Source: Rhizohabitans arisaemae (GTDB lineage: Bacteria > Actinomycetota > Actinomycetes > Streptosporangiales > Streptosporangiaceae). From it: a stretch of 64,000 nucleotides of DNA. Numbering within the stretch: position 1 is the first letter of the stretch; each line of letters starts with the position of its first letter. A program made the position numbers and the translations under genes. Location: NCBI RefSeq assembly GCF_025996515.1, contig NZ_BLRH01000060.1:1364001-1428000 (forward strand), in the 5' to 3' direction. Under the pieces are notes generated by a model, which saw only the letters and a list, made by a program, of their open reading frames with translations, searched no databases and was not told the DNA's origin. Of this stretch, positions 32,348-42,238 are shown one piece after another.

Positions 32348-32794
32348 TCAGACGCCGATGACCTCGACGTCAACCTTCGCCCGCACCTCGGGGTGGAGCC
32401 GTACGGCGACCGCGTGCGAGCCGACACTCTTGATCGGGTTACCGATCTCGATCCGACGCCGGTCCAGCATGGGACCGCCCGCGGCCTTGACCGCCTCGAC
32501 GATGTCGCCCGTGGTGATCGAACCGAACAGGCGGCCGCTCTCACCGGCGCGCGTCCGGAGCTTCACCTTGAGCGAGCCGAGGCGCCCGGCGACCTCCTTG
32601 GCGGTGCCGAGGTCGCGGATCTCCCGGGCGTCGCGCGCCTTCTTGATCGTGGAGATCTGGGTCTCGGCGCCCCGGGTCCACCGGATCGCGTATCCCCGGG
32701 GGATGAGGTAGTTGCGGCCGTAGCCGTCCTTCACCTCGACGACGTCGCCAGGAGCACCGAGACCGGTGACCTCATGCGTGAGAATGAGTTTCAT
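32348..32794 (-). CDS. rplI: Large ribosomal subunit protein bL9
   Basis: 148 aa, standard length. MKLILTHEVTGLGAPGDVVE and VKDGYGRNYLIPRGYA are the N-terminal rRNA-binding domain; the long connecting helix and a C-terminal domain ending ALRLHPEV-like VRLHPEVRAKVDVEVIG follow. It is last in the rpsF-ssb-rpsR-rplI cluster, 14 bp from rpsR. Confidence 0.98.
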   Translation of the reverse strand: MKLILTHEVTGLGAPGDVVEVKDGYGRNYLIPRGYAIRWTRGAETQISTIKKARDAREIRDLGTAKEVAGRLGSLKVKLRTRAGESGRLFGSITTGDIVEAVKAAGGPMLDRRRIEIGNPIKSVGSHAVAVRLHPEVRAKVDVEVIGV

Positions 32795-32808
32795 ATCTGT
32801 CGACCTCC

Positions 32809-33048
32809 TTACCGCGTCGTGCTCGTGTACGGCAGCAGGGCCATCTCACGGGCGTTCTTGATTGCGGTGGCCACGTCGCGCTGGTGCTGGGTGCAGTTAC
32901 CGGTGACCCGGCGGGCACGGATCTTGCCGCGGTCGGAGATGAACTTCCGCAGCAGCCCCGTGTCCTTGTAGTCGACGTAGGAGATCTTGTCATGGCAGAA
33001 CAGGCAAACCTTCTTCTTCGGTTTGCGTAGTGCCGGCTTGGCCATCAT
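32809..33048 (-). CDS. rpsR: Small ribosomal subunit protein bS18
   Basis: 79 aa. [20 protein letters not shown] and [20 protein letters not shown] identify bS18. Two Cys in CLFC and a later Cys/His pair suggest the Cys-containing (zinc-binding) form; many actinomycetes carry a Cys-lacking second copy used under zinc limitation. GGAGG precedes the double ATG start. Confidence 0.98.
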   Translation of the reverse strand: MMAKPALRKPKKKVCLFCHDKISYVDYKDTGLLRKFISDRGKIRARRVTGNCTQHQRDVATAIKNAREMALLPYTSTTR

Positions 33049-33108
33049 GGTGCTCCTCCAAGAGAGCCCCGCGTCAAGCGGGAATGGTCATTCGGTTGCT
33101 GATTGGGA

Positions 33109-33627
33109 TTAGAAAGGCGGTTCGTCGCTGTCGAACCCACCGCCGGGGTTTCCGCCCCCACTGAAGTTGCCTCCACCTCCGCCGCCGGGCGGAGAAGGGG
33201 AGGCAGTCGCCCACGGGTCGTCAGCCGGACCAGCGCCGAAGCCACCGCCGCCGCCCTGACGGGCGGTGCGGTTGACCTTTGCGGTGGCGTTTCGGAGAGA
33301 CGGGCCGACCTCGTCGACCTCGACCTCATAGGACGTGCGCTTCTCGCCTTCCTTGGACTCCCAGGTCCGCTGCCGGAGCCGGCCCTGGACGATGACCCGC
33401 ATTCCGCGCTGGAGGCTCTCGGCGACGTTCTCCGCCGCCTGCCGCCAGACGTTGCAGGTCAGGAAGAGGCTTTCGCCGTCCTTCCACTCGTTCGTCTGTC
33501 GATCCATGAAACGAGGAGTGGAGGCGATGCGGAACTTGGCCACTGCCTGACCACTCGGGGTGAAGCGCAGCTCCGGATCCTCGACGAGGTTGCCGACGAG
33601 GGTGATTTGAGTGTCGCCTGCTGCCAT
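33109..33627 (-). CDS. ssb: Single-stranded DNA-binding protein
   Basis: 172 aa. The OB fold shows [20 protein letters not shown] and [21 protein letters not shown] glycine-rich tail follows, ending in the acidic tip SDEPPF that recruits partner proteins. As in other actinobacteria the gene lies between rpsF and rpsR, here 61 bp before rpsR. This is the essential replication SSB. Confidence 0.97.
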   Translation of the reverse strand: MAAGDTQITLVGNLVEDPELRFTPSGQAVAKFRIASTPRFMDRQTNEWKDGESLFLTCNVWRQAAENVAESLQRGMRVIVQGRLRQRTWESKEGEKRTSYEVEVDEVGPSLRNATAKVNRTARQGGGGGFGAGPADDPWATASPSPPGGGGGGNFSGGGNPGGGFDSDEPPF

Positions 33628-33818
33628 CGTTCGTTGTCGCCTTCCTGTGCCGTCGGCACAGCCTCTTGCGGATGTGACGGGGCCAGACTACGGTCCGGCA
33701 CCGACGTTTCGGGCCTGGTTACGGCCGCAGGGTCCGAAGACAAAGAACGACCTCTGAACCGGAGGCGATGCGCTCCCCGCCGTCGGCCGTACACCGGCCG
33801 CGGACCGCGGTGAAACGG

Positions 33819-34109
33819 TCAGTGGAGCTCGGGACGGAGGACCTTGGTCCGCATGATGCCCTCGTTCAGGTTGAGCTGACGGTCCAGCTCCTTGACGGTG
33901 GCGGGGGTTGCGGTGAGGTCGACGACGGCGTAGATCCCCTCGGACTTCTTCTCGATGTCGTAGGAGAGCCGACGACGGCCCCAGACATCCACCTTCTCCA
34001 CCGTGCCGCCGTCATTGCGGACGACGGCGAGGAACTGCTCGAGCGACGGCTGAACGGCGCGCTCATCCATGCTTGGGTCGAGAATGACCATCATTTCGTA
34101 ACGGCGCAT
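33819..34109 (-). CDS. rpsF: Small ribosomal subunit protein bS6
   Basis: 96 aa starting [40 protein letters not shown] and the C-terminal [10 protein letters not shown] are typical. I reject an upstream in-frame start at 34295 because the family starts at this Met. First gene of rpsF-ssb-rpsR-rplI and divergent from the small membrane protein. Confidence 0.98.
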   Translation of the reverse strand: MRRYEMMVILDPSMDERAVQPSLEQFLAVVRNDGGTVEKVDVWGRRRLSYDIEKKSEGIYAVVDLTATPATVKELDRQLNLNEGIMRTKVLRPELH

Positions 34110-34288
34110 GCGAGCTTCCAACCTCCTCTGGACTCTTGCGGTCACGACGCCTTGTCGTGACAGGAGGACGCTGCGTGTCCGCGGTGGATTCCGCAGGACC
34201 CTGCGCAGCCGAATCAGATTACCAGGCTCCGGCGACGGTTCCCGACCGAGCTGTGCGGGAATCCACATCGCGAGAGGAGGTGGCTGCC

Positions 34289-34600
34289 TTGCCACATCTG
34301 CTTCGCCCCGTCGAAGACCAGCCCTTCCAGTGGACCCTCAACACCGACGGGCGGCGACACCCGGTCGAGAACACCCTCGCGGTCAGCACGCTTCTGTGCG
34401 GAATCGTGGGATTCATCACCGGAATCATCTCCAGCGCCCACGTCATCGCGTCCTGGGTGGGGTTGATCGGCATGCTCGTCGGATTCTGGTCCCAGTATGT
34501 CTCGATCACCACCCCGCAGCGTTCCCTCAACATCATCGGCATCGTCGGCTCCTTCGTCGGGCTCGCCCTCGGCATCGCGGCCGGCGGCTTCATGCCCTGA
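34289..34600 (+). CDS. Small membrane protein, three predicted TM segments
   Basis: 103 aa from TTG 34289, placed 8 nt after a perfect AGGAGG (34275-34280); other starts are too close to the ribosome site. A hydrophilic N-terminus ([20 protein letters not shown]) is followed by three hydrophobic stretches: [40 protein letters not shown] and [20 protein letters not shown]. It is a conserved-looking actinobacterial type upstream of rpsF, but I know no function. Confidence 0.7.
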   Translation: MPHLLRPVEDQPFQWTLNTDGRRHPVENTLAVSTLLCGIVGFITGIISSAHVIASWVGLIGMLVGFWSQYVSITTPQRSLNIIGIVGSFVGLALGIAAGGFMP

Positions 34601-34648
34601 CCGAGCCGGAGGGCGCAAACCTCCGGCCGACGCCTTAAGCTCGCTCTC

Positions 34649-35410
34649 ATGGTGCGGATCGGAGCTCACGTCGACCAGGACGACCCGCTGGCCCACGCGG
34701 CGGCCCGCGGAGCGGACGTCGTCCAGTTCTTCCTCGGCGACCCCCAAGGCTGGAAGGGTCCGGTGCTTCCGGAGGACGCCGAGGCCCTCAAGTCGGCCGA
34801 CGTGGACGTCTACATCCACGCGCCGTACGTGCTCAACGTGGCCACGGCCAACAACCGGATCCGGATCCCCAGCCGCAAACTCCTGGCGAGTCAGCTGGAG
34901 GCCGCGGCGGGCCTGGGCGCCAAGGGTCTCGTCGTGCACGGAGGCCACCTGAACTCCGGGGACGACCCGCAGGTCGGCTTCGACAACTGGCGCAAGGTCT
35001 TCGAGCGCATGGAGTGCCCCATCCCCGTGCTCATCGAGAACACGGCGGGCGGCGGCAACGCGATGGCGCGCAGGCTCGACCGCATCGCCCGGCTCTGGGA
35101 GGCCCTCGACGGTTTCGACGTCGGCTTCTGCCTGGACACCTGCCATGCGCACGCGGGCGGTGAGGACCTCGTCGACATCGTGGACCGGATCAAGGCGATC
35201 ACCGGGCGGATCGACCTCGTCCACTGCAACGACTCGCGGGACGCGTTCGACTCGGGAGCCGACCGGCACGCCAACCTCGGGGCCGGGCAGATCGACCCCG
35301 AACTGATCGTCGCCGTCTGCCGGTCCGCCGGGGCGCCGATCGTGCTGGAGACCCCGAGTGCGGGTCAGGCCGACGACATCGCCTTCCTCAGGGAGCAGCT
35401 GGGCGGCTGA
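34649..35410 (+). CDS. nfo: Endonuclease IV-type AP endonuclease (deoxyribonuclease IV)
   Basis: 253 aa TIM-barrel. The three-metal site is spread over [65 protein letters not shown] and IVLETPS, all in the order of Nfo/AP endonuclease family 2. It cleaves 5' to abasic sites in base-excision repair. Its last 46 bp overlap the opposite-strand FG-GAP gene. Length is slightly shorter than E. coli Nfo (285), as is common in actinobacteria. Confidence 0.93.
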   Translation: MVRIGAHVDQDDPLAHAAARGADVVQFFLGDPQGWKGPVLPEDAEALKSADVDVYIHAPYVLNVATANNRIRIPSRKLLASQLEAAAGLGAKGLVVHGGHLNSGDDPQVGFDNWRKVFERMECPIPVLIENTAGGGNAMARRLDRIARLWEALDGFDVGFCLDTCHAHAGGEDLVDIVDRIKAITGRIDLVHCNDSRDAFDSGADRHANLGAGQIDPELIVAVCRSAGAPIVLETPSAGQADDIAFLREQLGG

Positions 35411-36849
35411 GCCGGACCCACGTCGGTGGGCAGGTACGCCGACGAACCGCCCAGCAGCGGAGCGCTCAGATCGTAGGCGGAGACATCCCCGAGATCCGAG
35501 CGGGTGATCTTCGTCGACCGTACGACCTGCAGCCCTTCGAAGGCCAGGATGTGCAAGGTCCCCTCACCCGGGGCGCTCACGACCACCTCCGTACCCGGCA
35601 CACCGTCGAAATCGGCGGTCGTCACCGCCATCCCGAAGAGGGAGCCGTACCCCGTCGGGGAGTGGTGGGCGAGCGCCCGCCGGGGATCCCCACCGGGGAG
35701 GATCCAGATCCTGCCGCGACCGTCGTCCTTGGCGAACGCCCCGGTCACGAGATCCTGCAGCCCGTCGCCGTCCAGGTCGGCCAGGGCGATCGCGCTCCCG
35801 AAGGCGTCCTTCACCTCGCCGACCCCGCCGACGTCGCCCTGTCCGATCACGGTGGCCCGGTCGGCGCTCAACCCGTCCCGGCCGCCGTTCAGCCGTACCA
35901 GGGCCCCCGCACCGTCCGGACCGCTCGCCGGGGTCTCCGCGTAGACCACCACATCGGCGTAGGCGTCCTCATCGAGGCGGCCCACCGCCACCGCGTCGCC
36001 CAAGGTGCCCTTGACCGCCAGCCGCCCGACGCCGACGACGGTCGTTCCCGCTCCGCTGAGGCCGGTCCGGCTTCCGGGAACGAGATAGACCGTCCCCGAC
36101 GCCGCACGGGTGCCCTTCACCTTCTCGTGGTCCGCGGTGACGACGAGGTCGTCGATCCCGTCCCCGGTGACGTCCCCGGCCGCCAGGGCCGTACCGAAGA
36201 AGTCCGAGGCCTCGGGTTTCCCGGGAATCCCCGGGGTCGCTTCGCTGAGGACCCGGGCGGGTACGGGCCCGGCCTTGCCGCCGTGGAAGACCGTGACGGT
36301 GCCGGCTCCGGGATTGCCGTCGACGCCGTCGCCCGGTGCCCCCACCGCCAGGTCGTCGACGCCGTCGCCGTTGAAGTCGCCGACGGCGAGGTCGGCGCCG
36401 AACCAGTTGAACTCGCCGACCACCCCGGGGACCCGTTTCGTCACCTGGCTCAGCAGCCGGGCGGGCCCTTGAATCGGCAGGATCGTCACCACTCCGGCGT
36501 CGGCGTGCTTGTGCAGGTCCTCGCCGGGCGACCCGACGGCGACCTCGGTCCGCCCGTCGCCGTCGAAGTCTCCCGCCGCGACGGCCGTACCGAATCCGTC
36601 GCCGGACTCGCCTTTGCCGGGGACGCCCTGTGGGGCGTCCTGGCTGAAGAGCCGGAGTCGCCGGGTGTCGCCACCGGGGATCAACAGGACCGAGCCCCCC
36701 TGCTCGGGTGCCACCCGTGGACCCTGGCAGGCGCCCAGCCCGGCCACGAGGTCGTCCACGCCGTCTCCGGTGAGGTCGTAGGCCGAGGCCGTACCCGGGA
36801 TGAGGGCGACACAGACCCCGGCCATCACAATACGCATCCAGATCATCAT
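35365..36849 (-). CDS. Exported FG-GAP repeat (integrin-alpha-like) protein
   Basis: About 494 aa. A signal peptide ([19 protein letters not shown]) leads into some seven FG-GAP repeats, each with a calcium-binding D-x-D/N-x-D loop: [71 protein letters not shown] and a shorter last one. The expected fold is a beta propeller on the outside of the cell. The start is uncertain because ATGs at 36849, 36846 and 36837 all precede the signal peptide. No enzymatic domain is seen. The 3' end overlaps the endonuclease IV gene antisense. Confidence 0.85.
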   Translation of the reverse strand: MMIWMRIVMAGVCVALIPGTASAYDLTGDGVDDLVAGLGACQGPRVAPEQGGSVLLIPGGDTRRLRLFSQDAPQGVPGKGESGDGFGTAVAAGDFDGDGRTEVAVGSPGEDLHKHADAGVVTILPIQGPARLLSQVTKRVPGVVGEFNWFGADLAVGDFNGDGVDDLAVGAPGDGVDGNPGAGTVTVFHGGKAGPVPARVLSEATPGIPGKPEASDFFGTALAAGDVTGDGIDDLVVTADHEKVKGTRAASGTVYLVPGSRTGLSGAGTTVVGVGRLAVKGTLGDAVAVGRLDEDAYADVVVYAETPASGPDGAGALVRLNGGRDGLSADRATVIGQGDVGGVGEVKDAFGSAIALADLDGDGLQDLVTGAFAKDDGRGRIWILPGGDPRRALAHHSPTGYGSLFGMAVTTADFDGVPGTEVVVSAPGEGTLHILAFEGLQVVRSTKITRSDLGDVSAYDLSAPLLGGSSAYLPTDVGPAQPPSCSLRKAMSSA

Positions 36850-36901
36850 CAAGAGTGATGCTAGGCAGGGGTTTCCCGCCTCCCGCGCAGACACGCCGCC
36901 G

Positions 36902-38020
36902 CTATCCGGCCCAGGACCCGTTGAGGTAGGCGATCGCGTTGACCACCATCAGGGGCGCCGCCAGCACGCAATAGATCACGAAAAGTCGGGGTCTGCGCAC
37001 TGCCAATCGTCCCAGCGCCAGCCAGAGCGGCCACCACAGCAACGTCGAACGCGGGATCGAGAGATAGTACGAGGAGAGGACGAGCGCCGCCACCTGCAGG
37101 CCGACGTAGACGAACTCGCTCCAGCGGCGGGCGATCAGCAGCCAGAGGGTGAACCCGACGCCGATCACCGCCGCCGCGATCTCCAGCCGGAACGGCCAGG
37201 AGAACTGGTTCCCGGCGAAGGCGGAGTCCCAGGTCGTCGCGAAGGACTCCCACGGCCAGACCAGGTTCCGCCCCCAGCCGGCCTCCTGGGCCCGTTTCCA
37301 CTCCAGCCAGTCACCGGTACGGCCGAACTGGTACGCGGAGTATGCGACCAACGGGAGAAACGGCACGATGAGCAGCCCGCCGTGCCACCACCGCCGGACA
37401 CCGGTCCCCCGTTTCCGCCACAAGCCGGTGAAGTACTCCACGATCAGGGCGATCGCCAGAAACAGCCCAGTGATCCGGACACAGGACGCGCCCGCCGCCA
37501 GCAGCGACGCCGCCCACCAGTTCCCCTTGCGCGCGGCCAGCCACGCCGGAATGGCGAAACCCAGGAAGAGCGCCTCGCTGTAACCGGCGAAAAGAAAGAC
37601 CGCGGGCGGGGCGAGCAGCAGCCCGAGTACGGCGCGCCGCCCGGTCCCGGCGGGGCCTTCGTACTCGCCGAGCCGGGCGAGGGCGACCACGGCCACCGCG
37701 CCCGCGACCAGCGAGATCAGCAGTCCGGCCAGCACCCAGTTCGGCAGGGCCAGATGGACCAGCCGCAGCAGGAGCGGCATGCCGGGAAAGAACGCGGGAA
37801 GCCCGGGGTCGGGCTCCTGGGCGGGATCCCCGTCGTAGCCGTGGACCGCGATCTCGATGAGGAGCCTGGTGTCCCAGTGCTCCAGCCGCTGCAGCAACGC
37901 GACCGGCGGGCGACCGGCCGAGAGCACTCCGTACCCGACCGTGGCGATGACCACGATGCCGAGCCGGGTGGCCACCCACAGGAAAAGCGCGTCCCTGTCG
38001 GCCTTGCTCCCCAACCTCAC
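36902..38020 (-). CDS. Polytopic mannosyltransferase-like membrane protein
   Basis: 372 aa, about nine membrane helices. LQRLEHWDTRLLIEIAVHGY near residue 45, with W-D in the first outer loop, and LPAFFPGMPLLLRLVHLALP resemble PIG-V/GT-C type mannosyltransferases that use polyprenyl-phosphate mannose. It starts with a GTG that overlaps the upstream glycosyltransferase stop as GTGA. Together with that gene and the PBP it forms a leftward operon, so it probably builds an envelope glycan or lipoglycan. The substrate is not determined. Confidence 0.82.
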   Translation of the reverse strand: MRLGSKADRDALFLWVATRLGIVVIATVGYGVLSAGRPPVALLQRLEHWDTRLLIEIAVHGYDGDPAQEPDPGLPAFFPGMPLLLRLVHLALPNWVLAGLLISLVAGAVAVVALARLGEYEGPAGTGRRAVLGLLLAPPAVFLFAGYSEALFLGFAIPAWLAARKGNWWAASLLAAGASCVRITGLFLAIALIVEYFTGLWRKRGTGVRRWWHGGLLIVPFLPLVAYSAYQFGRTGDWLEWKRAQEAGWGRNLVWPWESFATTWDSAFAGNQFSWPFRLEIAAAVIGVGFTLWLLIARRWSEFVYVGLQVAALVLSSYYLSIPRSTLLWWPLWLALGRLAVRRPRLFVIYCVLAAPLMVVNAIAYLNGSWAG

Positions 38021-39357
38021 GTGTTCTTTGGTACCAGGTCCGGCGTCTGAGACCTCGGTCTGACACGGAGCAGGAAGCGGTCCGGCGCCCCGGCGAAGAC
38101 CCCACCCGAGGGATCGTCGACACCGTCTCTGCGGACGATGTCGGACGCGGGCCGGAGAATGTCCCACACCACCAGGGCCATGAGCAGCACGACCGCCAGC
38201 GCGCGCCCGCCCACCGCGGTGAAGTACAGGTCCTCGGAGATTCCCTGGACGGCGAGCGGACTGTCGGTCTGCTGAGCCAGCAGGTAACGCCAGATGGCGA
38301 CGAAGTACCAGATCTCGGTCGCCATCCAGACGGCCAGCGCAGGCCAGCGAGGCCGGGCCAGCACGGCGAAGGGCACCAGCCAGAGCACATACTGCGGCGA
38401 CCAGACCTTGTTGGTCAGCATGAACGCCGCGACCACCAGGAAGCACACCTGCATGAACCGGGGGCGCCGCGGAGCGGTAAGGACGAGTACGGCTATCGCC
38501 AGGCAGAGTACGGCAAGCGAGACGATCCCTATGGTGTCCAGCGATTCCGGGTCACCGAGCACCGGCCAGGCCTTGCGGGTGAAATAGAACCAGATCGAAC
38601 CCCAGTCAACCCCACGCTCGGCGCTGAACTCGTAGAAGCGGGCCCAGCCCTTGAAGTCGGTAAGCATGATCGGCAGGTTGACAGCCAGCCAGGCCGCCGC
38701 CGCGGCCCCGGCGGTGACCCCGAGCGCGCGCCACTTCCCGGTCCGGATCGTCAAGACCAGAAGCGGTCCCAGCAGGACCACCGGGTAGAACTTGGTCGCG
38801 ATCGCCAAGCCGAGAAGCACGCCGGCCACCACCTGCTGTCCCCGCGCCCAAGCCACCAGGCCCACCAGGACGATCGCGCCCACCAGCAGGTCCCAGTTGA
38901 TGTAGGCGGTCAGCACCACGGCGGGCGAGATCGCGTACCAGACGGCGTCCCAGCGCCGGGCCGGCCCTGCGAGGAACGACATCGCCAATGTGCCGATGAT
39001 CAGGCACACGGCCATGACGATCACGGTGACGTCGAAGAACAGGACGGCTCGGCCGGCCGGGTGGTCGGCCAGCGGACGGACGAGTTCGGCGACGAAATGC
39101 ATGAACATGCCGATGCCGACGGGGTACTCCATCTCGTGTTCGAGATAGGGCACCTTTCCGTCGACCATGCCGCGCCCGAAGTACAGGGGATAAATGTCGG
39201 TGTAGCAGAGCCGGGCGAACTGCTGGTCACCATAGTTCCAGGCGCCGCCGAACCGACAGGGGACCTTCTGCCAGAAGGCCAGGATCCCGCCGATCGTCGC
39301 GAAGAGCACCAGCCCGAGCGAGGCGACGGGAATCCGGGACTTCAATGACTCAAGCAT
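38017..39357 (-). CDS. Glycosyltransferase 87 (DUF2029) family membrane protein
   Basis: 446 aa with 10-12 membrane helices. It begins MLESLKSRIPVASLGLVLFA. VGIGMFMHFVAELVRPL, a long loop after FGGAWNYGDQQFARLCYTDI, and LAIATKFYPVVLLGPLLVLT are like the GT87 family (polyprenyl-phosphate-mannose-dependent alpha-mannosyltransferases of mycobacteria). The ATG at 39357 sits 4 bp after the PBP stop. A longer in-frame extension to 39768 lies antisense within PBP coding and is rejected. Probably adds sugars to phosphatidylinositol mannosides or related glycolipids. Confidence 0.85.
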   Translation of the reverse strand: MLESLKSRIPVASLGLVLFATIGGILAFWQKVPCRFGGAWNYGDQQFARLCYTDIYPLYFGRGMVDGKVPYLEHEMEYPVGIGMFMHFVAELVRPLADHPAGRAVLFFDVTVIVMAVCLIIGTLAMSFLAGPARRWDAVWYAISPAVVLTAYINWDLLVGAIVLVGLVAWARGQQVVAGVLLGLAIATKFYPVVLLGPLLVLTIRTGKWRALGVTAGAAAAAWLAVNLPIMLTDFKGWARFYEFSAERGVDWGSIWFYFTRKAWPVLGDPESLDTIGIVSLAVLCLAIAVLVLTAPRRPRFMQVCFLVVAAFMLTNKVWSPQYVLWLVPFAVLARPRWPALAVWMATEIWYFVAIWRYLLAQQTDSPLAVQGISEDLYFTAVGGRALAVVLLMALVVWDILRPASDIVRRDGVDDPSGGVFAGAPDRFLLRVRPRSQTPDLVPKNT

Positions 39358-39361
39358 GGTC

Positions 39362-42028
39362 TCAGCCGGCCCGCCGGGCCTCCTGGCCCGACGGACGAGG
39401 TGTGGGGACCGGGATGACACGCTTGCCGCGCACCTCGTCGGCCGGGTTCTCCGGGTTCCCCGGGTTCCCGGGGTCACCTGGATTGCCCGGTTCGGGAAGG
39501 TCCGGGTTGGGGTTGCCGGGCTCGCCGGGGTTGTTCTGCCCGTCGCAGTCGTCCGGCCAGCTGCATTCGGTCGGCGGCGCCGTGGGGCCCCCGTCCGACG
39601 GCCAGGGCTGGTCAGGGGCGGGAACGGACGGCGTGGGGGTGGGCGGCGGCGGGGTCTCAAGGTCAAGCGGTTCGCCGGCGTTGGCGGGGGGCGGGAACTC
39701 CCCCGGCTCCTTGCCTTCCATCGCCACCGCCATGAAGTCATGCCAGACTCGGGTCGGTACCGTGCCACCCCCGATGTTGCCGGGGAGCAACACCTCCTTG
39801 ACGGTGGTCTTGCCGTCTTTCCCCTTGACCTTTTGCTCCTTGTACATGCCGACCGCAGCAGAGAACTGTGGCGTGTATCCCACGAACCACGCCTCCTTGG
39901 ACCCGTTGTTCGTTCCGGTCTTTCCCGCGGCCGGGTGATTGGGCAGGCGGGCCGCTGTGCCCGTACCGGTCTTCACCACCGTCTCTAGGGCGGCGGTGAC
40001 GTCGGCGGCGGTCTCCGGCGAGATCACCTGCTGCGGTGTGGTGGATTCGGTGAGCTTGTTCCTGCCGAACTTGTCGACGACCCTGATGACCGCGTGCGGC
40101 TTGAAATACTTGCCTCCGTTGGCGAACACCGAGTACCCGGCCGCCTGCCGCACCGGGGTCACCAGCGCGGTGCCGATCATCATCGCGAAGCTGTGCCTCC
40201 TCTGGGCGTACTCCAACCGCATGTCGTTCAATCCTGCTGCGGCCGCCAAGGCACGAACCTTCTCGGTACCGAGCTTCTCCCCCATCTGGACGAAGGCGCT
40301 GTTCACCGACTGCTCCATCGCCTTGATCGCGTTGATGACCCCCCAGCTCTTCCCGCCGGCGTTGTTGATCGTCTCAGTGCCTGGGGCTTTGTAGGGAGAG
40401 TTCCCCTGCAGATTGCTTTTGAGGCTGTACCCCTCCTGAAGCCACGCGGCGAGGACGTACGGCTTGAACGCCGAGGCGGCCTGCTTCTCCGCGTCAAAGG
40501 CCCGGTTGTTGAAGTCCTTGAGGTAGTCCTTGCCGCTGTAGAAGGCGACGACTCTGCCGTTGGCGTGGTTTATCGCGGCGAGCCCGGCGTACACGCCCTT
40601 GCCGTACGGGGCGATGTTCTTCTCCACCGCCTCCTTGGCCGCATGCATTAGCTTCTTGTCGAAGCTGGTGTAGATCTTGTAGCCCTGGCTCTTGACCTCT
40701 TCCTCGCTGATACCCCGCGCCTTAAGCTCCTCCAGCACATGCTGGATCATGTAGCCGTTGTAGCCGCCGAGCAGGTCCTTGGTCTTCTTGGGCACCCGGA
40801 CCTTGGGAAAGGCGACCTTGCCTTCCAGGTCCGCGTACTTGGGGTCGACCTCTTTCATTCGTCCGAGGGCGTACTCGAACCGGGCCTTGGTGGGTCCGAA
40901 GTCGCCCCTGCTCTCCGCCGCGTCGAACCCCGTGGGGTTCTGGATGCGCCCGGCGAGGTAGGCGCCCTGCGCCACCGTGAGTTTGGAGACGTCCGGCTGG
41001 TTGAAGAACTCCCTGGCGGCGGCGGCGATGCCGTAGGTGTTGCGCCCGAATGAGATCGTGTTCAGGTAGAGCTCAAGGATCTTGTCCTTGCTCTTCTCCT
41101 GGTCGAGTTTGATGGAGATGAAGATCTCTTTGATCTTGCGCTGGATGGTCTGTTGCTGGCTCAACCCGTCGTAGTAGTTCCGGGCGAGCTGCTGGGTGAT
41201 CGTCGATCCGCCCTGGACCTGACCGCCGGTGGCCATGTTGTAGACCGCCCGGGACAGACCGCGGATGGAGATCCCCACGTCCTGGCGGAAGGTCGTGTTC
41301 TCAGCTCCGATCACCGCGTCCCTGACGTGTTCGGGGACCTGGCTGAGCTTGACCGGTTGCCGCTTCGTCCCCAATCGGGCGAGAACGGTCTTGTCCGCGT
41401 AGTAGATCACGCTCTCCTGCGCGACGGCCTGATCCTGGACCTGCTGGTCAGTGGGGAGATCGGTGTTTGAGTAAGCGATCCCGATCATCACCGTGACCGA
41501 GACGATCCCCAGGGTCCCGGTCGCGACCACGATCTTCCAGGAGGGGACGAACCTCCGCCATCCGACGCGTTTGGTCCGCTTGCCCTCGGGTTCCTCCCCG
41601 TCACCCCCGCCCGGCCCGACCGGACCCCGCGGCCCACCCGGTCGCGACGGCCCACCCGGACCGCCTCTGCCGCGTCGCCGCCCCCCCTGCCGTCCGCGCC
41701 CCGGCGGAGTTTCGTCGGCGGGGTAACCGACCTGAGTCGGGTGCTCCCCGGCACCCGGTCCCATCGGGCCCGGTACGGGCTGCGCCGGCGGGCCGTACGG
41801 GTCCGCGGGTCTGCTCCGCGGGCCGGTGGGACCGTCGTGGCCGGACCGGCTGGCTTGAGCGCGGGGTCGCCCCCCTCCGTCATCCCAGCCCGGGCCCGCG
41901 TTCGGCAGCCGATCGCGCCCGGCGTCGCCCGGGGGAGGTCCTGCGTCGTGTCGACGGCGCCGACCCGGCTGACTCGCACCGGGTCTGGAGTTGTCCTGAC
42001 TGTAACTCACGCGTCCTCGTTCGGTCAT
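39362..42028 (-). CDS. Class A penicillin-binding protein (transglycosylase/transpeptidase)
   Basis: 888 aa. A Gly/Arg/Pro-rich cytoplasmic region (residues 1-160) leads to one transmembrane helix (about 164-186). The GT51 transglycosylase domain spans about 210-390 with IGAENTTFRQDVG and GGSTITQQLARNYYD. The transpeptidase has the full penicillin-binding triad: S519-x-x-K522 (ASAFKPY), S574-V-N576 and K703-T-G705. A Pro/Asp/Asn-rich C-terminal tail with GNPGNPENP repeats follows. It polymerises and cross-links peptidoglycan at the outer face. In the same direction come two glycosyltransferase genes. Confidence 0.95.
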   Translation of the reverse strand: MTERGRVSYSQDNSRPGASQPGRRRRHDAGPPPGDAGRDRLPNAGPGWDDGGGRPRAQASRSGHDGPTGPRSRPADPYGPPAQPVPGPMGPGAGEHPTQVGYPADETPPGRGRQGGRRRGRGGPGGPSRPGGPRGPVGPGGGDGEEPEGKRTKRVGWRRFVPSWKIVVATGTLGIVSVTVMIGIAYSNTDLPTDQQVQDQAVAQESVIYYADKTVLARLGTKRQPVKLSQVPEHVRDAVIGAENTTFRQDVGISIRGLSRAVYNMATGGQVQGGSTITQQLARNYYDGLSQQQTIQRKIKEIFISIKLDQEKSKDKILELYLNTISFGRNTYGIAAAAREFFNQPDVSKLTVAQGAYLAGRIQNPTGFDAAESRGDFGPTKARFEYALGRMKEVDPKYADLEGKVAFPKVRVPKKTKDLLGGYNGYMIQHVLEELKARGISEEEVKSQGYKIYTSFDKKLMHAAKEAVEKNIAPYGKGVYAGLAAINHANGRVVAFYSGKDYLKDFNNRAFDAEKQAASAFKPYVLAAWLQEGYSLKSNLQGNSPYKAPGTETINNAGGKSWGVINAIKAMEQSVNSAFVQMGEKLGTEKVRALAAAAGLNDMRLEYAQRRHSFAMMIGTALVTPVRQAAGYSVFANGGKYFKPHAVIRVVDKFGRNKLTESTTPQQVISPETAADVTAALETVVKTGTGTAARLPNHPAAGKTGTNNGSKEAWFVGYTPQFSAAVGMYKEQKVKGKDGKTTVKEVLLPGNIGGGTVPTRVWHDFMAVAMEGKEPGEFPPPANAGEPLDLETPPPPTPTPSVPAPDQPWPSDGGPTAPPTECSWPDDCDGQNNPGEPGNPNPDLPEPGNPGDPGNPGNPENPADEVRGKRVIPVPTPRPSGQEARRAG

Positions 42029-42046
42029 AGGGCGTTCGGAGCAGGT

Positions 42047-42238
42047 CTACGACTGCCGGCAGGCGGGTGAGAGGAACCTCCCGCGGCCGAACGCGGGTGT
42101 CCCGCGACGATCACGCGGCTCGCCAGTCCCAGGGACGAACGAGACCGTAAGGAAGTTCCATCCACAACCATGGCAGACCTCGATGACGTAGACCCGGAAT
42201 TCTCCATATTCCTGGGCTGTCACGGGGGACTCTGCCAC
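42047..42238 (-). pseudogene. DUF5318-like C-terminal fragment, probably decayed or reannotated
   Basis: The open frame encodes TAQEYGEFRVYVIEVCHGCG followed by WNFLTVSFVPGTG, matching the C-terminal hallmark of DUF5318 (EFRVYVVEVCxxCGWNHL). That family normally has about 130 aa, beginning VVDYALxRRALL with a second Cys pair, just between PadR and the PBP gene. No such N-terminal sequence is readable in any minus frame up to 42520. The GTG at 42238 would give 63 aa but lacks a ribosome site. So it is either a truncated short gene or a relic. Its position matches the ancestral one. Confidence 0.5.

Noticed and set aside
38017-39768. Glycosyltransferase 87 start at 39768
   Set aside because: The additional about 137 residues are antisense to or overlap the PBP tail with low-complexity sequence; ATG 39357 fits the family.
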